Of a DNA stretch of 64,000 nucleotides, positions 58,358 through 64,000 are shown piece by piece; the first letter of the stretch is position 1, and each line of letters starts with the position of its first letter. Where the stretch lies: NCBI GenBank assembly GCA_902779845.1, contig CACZCZ010000014.1:1-64000 (forward strand), written 5' to 3'. The DNA comes from an uncultured Bacteroidales bacterium. Lineage in GTDB: Bacteria > Bacteroidota > Bacteroidia > Bacteroidales > Bacteroidaceae. The notes beneath the pieces were generated by a model. That model searched no databases. It saw nothing but the letters and a program-made list of their open reading frames with translations, and was not told the DNA's origin. The translations under genes and the position numbers were made by a program.

Positions 58358-59938
58358 TTAATATTCGTAGAGCTTGATGTGGAGGATTTTCCATTCGCCG
58401 ACACCGATTCGGGCGTGACGGCCTTGGTGGGTCTGGTCACCATTATGACGTCGGAGGTACTGCATCGTGCCGTCATCAGCGATTGAAACTTCATCGACGG
58501 AGAGAAGGCCGAAACGCTTACCACTAAAACGCATGCCCGCCTTCTGGCCTATGCCTCCACCCGCCTCGGCAAAACCATCCTCGCCTAACGCTTTCTGCTC
58601 TGTCTGTCTCTTCTCAGTAGGAGTCTTGAAGTCAATGACCACACCACTGCCAGCCAAAAGATAGTCGAATTTGCCAAGACGGATGAGTATGGCACCGCCC
58701 TCGGGCCATGTTGTGCCGTCGGTGGCACGGGGATCCCAAGGAAGTGTGAAATAATGGCGACACGTCATCACTATCCCGTCGTCATCGATGATGCGCTCGC
58801 GTTCCTCCTGGTCGAAGAGCAAGCCCCATGACTTAGACGTGAAAAATGAAGTTTGGAAAGTGAAAAGCTGTCGCAGCAGGTTGTAGGCTTTGGTAACGGA
58901 TTCTGTTTCCTTAGGGCTGGCCTGATCGATGGCAAAGGGTGAGAAACCAATGGCTTGATGCTCGCCGAAGGCATAGAGGGCGCGGACTCCGCTGTTCTCG
59001 CAGCAGCGGGTCTCAGGAATGAAAAGACGATTCTGCACTTTCCCACCATCCTGCGGACGCAAAGGCATGGCATATTGTGCACACCACGACTTGAAGCCCG
59101 TATCGTAGATATCGGGGGCAAGTAGGTCGATGCTGGGCGCGCCCTCATGCCAGAAGTCGATAAGATGTGCCAGCGGCCCTGCCGACGGATATTCGCCAGG
59201 ACGACGCCCACGGCTGTTCATGGCGGCGTTTACGTAGAGTGGCATCTCATGGATCTCGCGTGCCGCCTTGGCCAGATGCTCCACATAGCGGGCATAGCTC
59301 AATGCCATAAACTTCTCGTCGGCATATTCGTCCGTGCCGTAGCGCTCTGCCCACTTTTCCTTCTTATAAGCATTCTCTGCCAGCGGCGAATGGTCGCGTG
59401 CCGACTCCAGCATACCAATCTCGTTTTCTATCTGCATCATGATGACCACCTCGCGTTGTGGATCTTTCTCACGGATATGACGCATGAGTGTTGAGAAGGC
59501 TTTCAGGTCGGCCTGCAACACATTATCGCTGAAGCACGATGCAATCTCCATCTGCTTTCCTTCGGCGGTCATCGCCCGTGGGAATCGCCTTGTATCCTGC
59601 TTGAACCATGCTGGCGCATAGCACGACATCGAGTTCTTCCATACACCGAACCAAAGGAACACCACGTGCAAGTGCTCCCGTTGTGCCACGTCGATGGTGC
59701 GGTCGATGAGCGTGAAGTCAAATTGTCCTTCCACCGGTTCCATCAGTTCCCAATAGGCCGGCACGAGCACCGTGTTAAGTCCCAACACCCGCATCCGTGG
59801 CATCACCTCGTCAATGTCGGACACCGATGTCGCGGCCGAGTTACTCAACTCACCGCCAAGGATAGGAGCATTTAGCTCTTGCGATGAAAGCGCCAGTACG
59901 CTCATCAGTAATACGAAGCAGGAAACCATTCTCTTCAT
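58358..59938 (-). CDS. DUF5597 beta-galactosidase-like glycosidase
   Basis: A 526-residue exported TIM-barrel enzyme of the GH35-like DUF5597 group. A signal peptide (MKRMVSCFVLLMSVLALSSQ) is followed by GGELSNSAATSV, VPAYWELMEPVEGQFDFTLI and MMQIENEIGML (acid/base Glu), LFIPETRCCENSG (likely nucleophile region) and a C-terminal beta domain. The strand before GGEL (usually a dozen or more residues ending in DGKPF) is shortened here to ELNAPI, so the N-edge may be damaged. A TATCTTTG promoter lies at 59964. Confidence 0.82.
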   Translation of the reverse strand: MKRMVSCFVLLMSVLALSSQELNAPILGGELSNSAATSVSDIDEVMPRMRVLGLNTVLVPAYWELMEPVEGQFDFTLIDRTIDVAQREHLHVVFLWFGVWKNSMSCYAPAWFKQDTRRFPRAMTAEGKQMEIASCFSDNVLQADLKAFSTLMRHIREKDPQREVVIMMQIENEIGMLESARDHSPLAENAYKKEKWAERYGTDEYADEKFMALSYARYVEHLAKAAREIHEMPLYVNAAMNSRGRRPGEYPSAGPLAHLIDFWHEGAPSIDLLAPDIYDTGFKSWCAQYAMPLRPQDGGKVQNRLFIPETRCCENSGVRALYAFGEHQAIGFSPFAIDQASPKETESVTKAYNLLRQLFTFQTSFFTSKSWGLLFDQEERERIIDDDGIVMTCRHYFTLPWDPRATDGTTWPEGGAILIRLGKFDYLLAGSGVVIDFKTPTEKRQTEQKALGEDGFAEAGGGIGQKAGMRFSGKRFGLLSVDEVSIADDGTMQYLRRHNGDQTHQGRHARIGVGEWKILHIKLYEY

Positions 59939-59963
59939 AACCTCAAACTTATAATTACGAGGG

Positions 59964-59971
59964 CAAAGATA
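59964..59971 (-). promoter_or_regulatory. DUF5597 gene promoter -7 element
   Basis: The minus strand reads TATCTTTG, 26 bases before the ATG at 59938. Confidence 0.6.
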
Positions 59972-60195
59972 CACATTATTTTTAATAAATGTGTCGTTTC
60001 ATGCATTTTTTTACGTCGGTTCACTCTCGGTTTTTCCCGTTTCGCACACATTGTTATTTTATATCGCACGGGAAAACGTGATGGAGCATTGGCGGCAATT
60101 GTGTATTGAGGATATGCGGGCAACAGAAAAAAAATTTTTTCTCTACGCCCTCCATCACCATCCATGCGCCCTTTGGAAAAATCCTAAATAATCAC

Positions 60196-60245
60196 AAAAA
60201 ATCCTCCACATCACAAATGGTATGGAGGATTTTTTCATATATTTG
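60196..60245 (+). promoter_or_regulatory. Perfect hairpin abutting a promoter, before tcdA
   Basis: AAAAAATCCTCCA (60196-60208) and TGGAGGATTTTTT (60223-60235) pair over 13 bp. Two bases later comes the -7 element TATATTTG (60238-60245). The remainder of 59975-60195 is AT-rich, with small palindromes and no gene. Confidence 0.55.
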
Positions 60246-60279
60246 CGCCGCATAACAAAAGGATTACACAGTTATTCGT

Positions 60280-60471
60280 ATGTTTGAAAAGATTGATGCG
60301 ACGGGGTCCGGCTGCAAAGACAATGCGTGGATTTGCATGGGTGCCATCATCTGCCCGGGTGTGACCATCGGCAGGAATGCCGTCGTTGCCGCCGGAGCTG
60401 TTGTGACGAAGGATGTGCCTGACGATGTGGTCGTCGGCGGCAATCCCGCCCGAATCATCAAACATATATAA
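60280..60471 (+). pseudogene. Hexapeptide acyltransferase C-terminal fragment
   Basis: A 63-residue frame with left-handed beta-helix hexapeptides ([49 protein letters not shown]), the end of a Maa/LacA-type acetyltransferase that is normally about 190 residues. It has its own promoter and start and precedes tcdA by 13 bases, so it is probably still transcribed and may act only as a leader. Confidence 0.7.
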
Positions 60472-60484
60472 TATAGGTATAGCC

Positions 60485-61243
60485 ATGGAAGAAGCTATTT
60501 TTCAAAGAGTGGAGCTGCTGCTGGGTGATAACACGACGAGGAGTCTGGCAGCGAAGCGTGTCATCATCTTCGGCGTGGGTGGCGTGGGGTCGTGGTGTGC
60601 CGAGAGTCTGGTGCGCTCGGGCATCCGGAAGTTGACCATCGTGGATTCGGACTGCGTCAGTGTGACGAATATCAACCGCCAGCTGATGGCCACCACAGAG
60701 AGCGTGGGACGGGTGAAGGTGGAGGTGCTGAAGGAACGTCTGACGAGCATCAACCCCACGGCAGAGATCACGGCCCGGCATGAGTTCTTCACCGCCGAGA
60801 CGGCCTCGCGGTTCAGTCTGGAGGACTATGACTACATCATCGATGCCATCGACTCGCTGAAGGACAAGGCGCTGCTCATCCTGATGGCCACGGCCGCATC
60901 GCGTTCAGCGGGGAATGGCGGTGGCCCCAAACTCTTCTCGTCGATGGGGGCAGCCTTGAAGCTTGACCCCACACGCATCAAGATTGCCGAGTTCTGGAAG
61001 GTGACGGGAGACCCGCTTGCACGCGCCCTCCGCAACCGTTTCAAGCGCGACAAAGAGTTCCCAAAGCGTAAGTTCCAATGTGTCTATTCCGACGAGCTCC
61101 TGCAAAACAAGAAGCCCATTGACCCCGATGACAGGGGCAACGGCACCGTCGCCCACGTCACCGCCATCTTCGGCTTCATGCTCGCAGGCCTTGTGGTGCA
61201 GGATTGTGCGGCCTCAGCAAACCCTATCTGCCAAGATGGGTAA
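60485..61243 (+). CDS. tcdA: tRNA threonylcarbamoyladenosine dehydratase
   Basis: A 252-residue E1-like ThiF-fold enzyme with the ATP motif VIIFGVGGVGSWCAESLVRS near residue 27, VDSDCVSVTNINRQL and the YIIDAIDSLKDK region. It uses ATP to cyclise t6A37 of tRNAs reading ANN codons. The ATG at 60485 (MEEAIFQRVELLLGDN) is the family start; earlier in-frame codons fall in the fragment gene. Confidence 0.94.
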   Translation: MEEAIFQRVELLLGDNTTRSLAAKRVIIFGVGGVGSWCAESLVRSGIRKLTIVDSDCVSVTNINRQLMATTESVGRVKVEVLKERLTSINPTAEITARHEFFTAETASRFSLEDYDYIIDAIDSLKDKALLILMATAASRSAGNGGGPKLFSSMGAALKLDPTRIKIAEFWKVTGDPLARALRNRFKRDKEFPKRKFQCVYSDELLQNKKPIDPDDRGNGTVAHVTAIFGFMLAGLVVQDCAASANPICQDG

Positions 61244-61322
61244 GAAGACATGTCGCACACGACCTAATGTTAAACAAGCTTAAACTTTCGGATAAATCGC
61301 TTGCGATATAAATGAAAGTCCG

Positions 61323-61330
61323 TACCTTTG
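61323..61330 (+). promoter_or_regulatory. gpx promoter -7 element
   Basis: TACCTTTG 52 bases before the ATG at 61382. The in-frame ATG at 61328 lies inside the promoter. Confidence 0.65.
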
Positions 61331-61381
61331 CCGGCGCAAACGAGAAACAAGCATTATCAACAACTAAAAAACAATAAGATT

Positions 61382-61927
61382 ATGGCAAAGATTTATGATT
61401 TCAAAGCTCTCACGAGCAAAGGCAAAGAGCTGGATTTCGCTCAGTTCCAGGGCAAGGTGTTACTGATTGTCAACACGGCCAGCAAGTGCGGCTTCACCCC
61501 TCAGTTCGCAGGACTGGAGGAACTCAACCAGCAGTACAAGGACAAGGGTCTGGTCATCATCGGCTTCCCCTGCAACCAGTTTGCCTCACAGGATCCGGGC
61601 AGCGACAGCGAGATTGAAGGCTTCTGCCAGCTGAACTACGGCGTATCCTTCCAGATCATGAAGAAGGTGGATGTGAACGGCGCTGCCGCAGAACCCATCT
61701 TCGAGTACCTGAAGGCTCAGGCTCCCACGGAGGATTACAACGGACTGAAGGCCAAAGCAGCCAAAGCCCTCTTCAAGACCATCAGCAAGAGCGTGGAGAA
61801 GGACAGCGACATCAAATGGAACTTCACCAAGTTCCTGATCTCCAAGGATGGCGAGACCATCAAGCGCTATGCCCCCACGACTGAGCCCAAGGATTTTGCC
61901 AAGGACATTGAAGCCCTGCTGGCGTAG
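61382..61927 (+). CDS. Glutathione peroxidase (thioredoxin-peroxidase type)
   Basis: A 181-residue cytoplasmic GPx with catalytic Cys36 in NTASKCGFTPQF, the Gln in FPCNQFASQDPGS and the Trp-Asn in DIKWNFTKFLI. Bacterial Cys-GPx enzymes usually take electrons from thioredoxin. It is a paralogue of the N-terminal half of the exported fusion at 45029 but has no signal peptide. An OhrR-like regulator follows in the same direction. Confidence 0.94.
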   Translation: MAKIYDFKALTSKGKELDFAQFQGKVLLIVNTASKCGFTPQFAGLEELNQQYKDKGLVIIGFPCNQFASQDPGSDSEIEGFCQLNYGVSFQIMKKVDVNGAAAEPIFEYLKAQAPTEDYNGLKAKAAKALFKTISKSVEKDSDIKWNFTKFLISKDGETIKRYAPTTEPKDFAKDIEALLA

Positions 61928-61929
61928 GC

Positions 61930-62003
61930 TTGAGTTTAAGGAGTTTAAAGAGTTCAAGAGTTTAAGAGTTTAAGAAGTTTAAGAGTTTAAGGGTTTAAGG
62001 TTG
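61930..62003. repeat. GAGTTTAAG tandem array
   Basis: About eight 9-mers (gagtttaag, gagtttaaa, gagttcaag, aagtttaag) fill almost the whole gap between gpx and the MarR gene. Confidence 0.85.
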
Positions 62004-62008
62004 AGCGT

Positions 62009-62449
62009 ATGTACACAGAGTTGCAACTTGACAATCAGATTTGTTTCCGGCTCTACACGGCAGCGCGGCTGGTGACACAGGCTTACACGCCGCTGTTGAC
62101 GGCGCTGGGCATCACCTATCCGCAGTATCTGGTGTTGCTGGTGCTGTGGGAGAAGGACAACCAGCCTGTCAACGACATCGCCCACCGGCTGCTGTTGGAG
62201 ACGAACACTGTGACCCCCCTACTCCAGCGCATGGAAAAGCAGGGCATCGTCAGCCGCAAGAAGGGCGAGCAGGACAAGCGGCAACAGATTGTCAGCCTGA
62301 CCGCCAAGGGCAAGCAGCTGGAGCAAGAAGCTTTCGAGCTGGTGCCTGCCGGCATGAAGGATCAGCTGGCCACCTGTCCGCTGGAGTTTGCAGACTTTCA
62401 GCAGCTGGCCCAAGAGTTAGACGCTATCATTAACGCCCTAAAAAAATAA
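62009..62449 (+). CDS. OhrR-like MarR regulator
   Basis: A 146-residue MarR-fold protein close to OhrR, with the reactive Cys12 in LDNQICFRLYTAARLVTQAY, the helix LLETNTVTPLLQRMEKQGIV and the wing RKKGEQDKRQQIVSLTAKGK. OhrR proteins sense organic peroxides through this cysteine. Placement after gpx suggests peroxide control of that pair. The ATG at 62009 sits just after the tandem array. Confidence 0.92.
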   Translation: MYTELQLDNQICFRLYTAARLVTQAYTPLLTALGITYPQYLVLLVLWEKDNQPVNDIAHRLLLETNTVTPLLQRMEKQGIVSRKKGEQDKRQQIVSLTAKGKQLEQEAFELVPAGMKDQLATCPLEFADFQQLAQELDAIINALKK

Positions 62450-62456
62450 ATGGATT

Positions 62457-62531
62457 ATGGCATGGGAGGCTCAGTACCTCAACTACATCGACAAGCTGGG
62501 CTACGAGAACTTCCTCACTGCTATGATGTAA
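62457..62531 (+). other. Mini-ORF of 24 codons, likely gene remnant
   Basis: ATG-initiated frame MAWEAQYLNYIDKLGYENFL plus four residues, ending before a strong terminator. It looks like the C-terminal tail of a lost gene of the MarR operon. I cannot name the family. Confidence 0.3.
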
Positions 62532-62550
62532 TACAACAGTAAAACAAATG

Positions 62551-62588
62551 GGGCGCATGTTTTCATCTGCAAAACATGCGCCCTTTTT
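62551..62588 (+). terminator. Terminator after the MarR gene
   Basis: GGGCGCATGTTTT (62551-62563) pairs perfectly with AAAACATGCGCCC (62571-62583), followed by TTTTT. Confidence 0.9.
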
Positions 62589-62716
62589 GTTTTCAATCCA
62601 CTGCATTCATGCACAAAACAGGAGGCTATTGAGCCCCATAAGCTGTTTTTTCCGCTGTTTTTTCCCCACCGCGCTACTTTTTTGGTATTTCTTGTTATCA
62701 GCTCAAAGAAAATATT

Positions 62717-62724
62717 TATTTTTG
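62717..62724 (+). promoter_or_regulatory. Phosphatase gene promoter -7 element
   Basis: TATTTTTG, 55 bases before the GTG start at 62780. Confidence 0.6.
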
Positions 62725-62779
62725 CAGCCAAAAGAACTAAGAAAACGACCAACTGAATCTTTAGCCAACCTCATAAAGC

Positions 62780-64000
62780 GTGAAAGAAGACAGTCTCTGG
62801 CATAGAATCGTGGAACAGGTGTTCAAGAAGAACCTGTCCCTGACGCTAATCATCATTGCAGCACTGCTGTTGGAATTGACGACGGCCGTGATGTACTATT
62901 CAGCGCAAGACATTATCTATGCAACGAAGACACGTCTGGTGAAGCAGGAGATGAACAGCGCGGCCATGTCCATTCGCAAGCAGTTGGCCAAGGTGGAAGC
63001 CACCATCAACAACTATGCCTGGGTTGTGAGCGGCGACGTGGAGAAGTCCGAGTGGCTGTTTGAGACATCGCGACAGCTGCTGGACCACAACCCCTTCCTG
63101 CTGGGTTGCGGCGTTGCCTTCAGGCCCGATTTCTATCCTAAGAAGGGACGATGGTTCGAGCCCTATGCCGTACGGCGGCCTGATGGCCACATTGAGTCGA
63201 TGCAGTTGGGTTCGATGCACCACGACTATTCGCAAAAGGAATTTTACGCGTTCACTTTGGAGAACGACAGCGACCACTGGAGTGAGCCCTACATAGACAT
63301 GGAGGGAGCGCAGATGGTGGTGACGACCTACTCCTCGCCCGTACACGGTCTCCAAGACAGCAGCATCATCGCTGTGGTGTTCGCAGACATATCGCTGGAA
63401 TGGCTGAAAGACTTGATGGACTACGCCGACGGCTACGCTTCGACACAGCGTTTTCTGATTTCGCGCAACTATGCGCTTCTGGCCGGTGAGGAAGATTCCC
63501 TCTACCACGCTATCCTCCATCAGATAAAGGAAGACAAGAGTGGGCAGGGGTATTTCACGATGGAGAATGAGAAAGAGGGGAAACAGCATGTGTTCTATTA
63601 TCCCGTGGGCGGCATCACAGGATGGCAACTGATTTGCGTGTGCAGCGACGAAGAGGTCTTCGGGACGCTGCGTCATGTGCGGCGCACGCTGCTATCCCTA
63701 GTCCTGGCGGGCCTGATGTTGATTGGGTTCATCGTGTGGCGCACATCGCGCAACCTGGAGCGTCTGCACGAAGTGAATGCCGAGCAGGAGCGCATCGGCG
63801 GCGAATTGCGCGTGGCGAGTCGGATTCAGCAGACCATGCTGCCGCGAAGCCATCTGCAGGACGACGACGTAGAGCTGTGCGGCTGCCTGGTTCCGGCCCG
63901 TGCTGTGGGCGGCGACCTGTATGACTACTTCACCCGCGACGGCAAGCTGTTCTTCTGCATCGGCGACGTGAGCGGCAAAGGACCTGCCGCAGCGATGCTG
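62780..64000 (+). CDS. SpoIIE/PP2C-family phosphatase with Cache-like sensor, partial
   Basis: The frame is open from GTG 62780 (an in-frame stop lies two codons upstream) to the window edge, giving 407 residues. An N-terminal membrane segment (about 14-36, LSLTLIIIAALLLELTTAVM) precedes an extracytoplasmic Cache-like sensor (about 40-300, with WFEPYAVRR and IIAVVFADIS) and a second membrane segment (about 305-322). The start of a PP2C_SIG/SpoIIE phosphatase follows (LRVASRIQQTMLPRSH, ARAVGGDLYDYF, GDVSGKGPAAAML). It would dephosphorylate an anti-sigma-factor antagonist in a stress partner-switch. The C-terminus lies outside. Confidence 0.88.
   Translation, partial: MKEDSLWHRIVEQVFKKNLSLTLIIIAALLLELTTAVMYYSAQDIIYATKTRLVKQEMNSAAMSIRKQLAKVEATINNYAWVVSGDVEKSEWLFETSRQLLDHNPFLLGCGVAFRPDFYPKKGRWFEPYAVRRPDGHIESMQLGSMHHDYSQKEFYAFTLENDSDHWSEPYIDMEGAQMVVTTYSSPVHGLQDSSIIAVVFADISLEWLKDLMDYADGYASTQRFLISRNYALLAGEEDSLYHAILHQIKEDKSGQGYFTMENEKEGKQHVFYYPVGGITGWQLICVCSDEEVFGTLRHVRRTLLSLVLAGLMLIGFIVWRTSRNLERLHEVNAEQERIGGELRVASRIQQTMLPRSHLQDDDVELCGCLVPARAVGGDLYDYFTRDGKLFFCIGDVSGKGPAAAML

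Noticed and set aside
59975-60195. Small gene on either strand between the DUF5597 and acyltransferase fragment genes
   Set aside because: Frames of 66-76 codons exist but are AT-rich, overlap the divergent promoters and show no family signal.
61930-62003. CRISPR or VNTR phase-variation switch in front of the MarR gene
   Set aside because: Units are imperfect and lie outside both reading frames and outside a recognisable promoter, so neither a CRISPR nor a classic slippage switch is supported.

Overview
The window looks like a chromosomal stretch of a Bacteroidales bacterium, most likely a Prevotellaceae relative (Prevotella, Segatella or Paraprevotella type). Three lines of evidence agree. 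First, the gene families and their order are typical of that group: acpP-fabF-rnc-GH3, dapB-lepB, DUF2851-dprA, pnp-thiL-lpxK, PCMD-domain proteins, DUF3108, DUF3109, DUF4250 and DUF5597. Second, about 25 genes are preceded by the Bacteroidota -7 promoter element TAnnTTTG. Third, there is almost no Shine-Dalgarno pairing. Most coding regions are moderately GC-rich, while several intergenic stretches and the 34.5-36.5 kb and 54-60 kb regions look richer in AT. No phage, insertion sequence, CRISPR array or rRNA is visible.

Layout. 0-1 kb: a partial small gene, a doubtful small ORF and a DUF3874 (VirE-type) fragment bracketed by inverted repeats. 1-7.2 kb, minus strand: folP, cdaA, an OPT peptide transporter, pta and ackA. 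7.3-16.9 kb, plus strand: murF-pdxB, acpP-fabF-rnc-GH3 and two exported proteins (Ig-like lipoprotein and DUF3108). 16.9-20.7 kb, minus: DUF3109, ung, lepB, dapB. 20.8-23.2 kb, plus: DUF2851 and dprA. 23.2-29.1 kb, minus: HIT, greA, an nfeD-floA-thioredoxin-like operon and a membrane-bound AraC regulator. 29.2-32.2 kb, plus: pnp-thiL-lpxK, converging on sppA. 34.5-40.3 kb: a three-gene surface operon (PCMD lipoprotein, beta-barrel, 1243-residue multidomain protein). 40.4-47.2 kb: a sodium symporter, vanZ, tRNA-Pro and tRNA-Phe, a lipocalin-like lipoprotein, serB, a glutathione peroxidase-nitroreductase fusion, GNAT and two small conserved genes. 47-53 kb: divergent GH51 and GH29 glycosidases and a PheC-like solute-binding lipoprotein. 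53-57 kb: a CatA-like acetyltransferase, a ferritin-like protein and a decaying redox locus under an HxlR regulator. 57-64 kb: DUF1295, MmcQ, a DUF5597 glycosidase, tcdA, gpx with an OhrR-like regulator, and a truncated SpoIIE-type phosphatase.

The most unusual feature is a layer of short repeats over the housekeeping genes. It has two parts: degenerate tandem arrays of 7-9 bp units between genes, and palindromic GC-rich elements of about 40 bp. At several places the repeats run into reading frames. They supply the start codon, leader and hydrophobic signal-peptide core of two unrelated neighbouring exported proteins, the N-terminus of the OPT transporter, internal peptide insertions in DUF3109 and ThiL, and the tail of FolP. 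One array also folds into the terminator of the 1243-residue gene. Other notable signals are a perfectly mirrored divergent promoter (dapB/DUF2851), three palindromes phased at exactly 22 bp, a likely attenuator between acpP and fabF, an ECF-like promoter on the flotillin operon, a secreted peroxidase-nitroreductase fusion and a graveyard of redox gene fragments.
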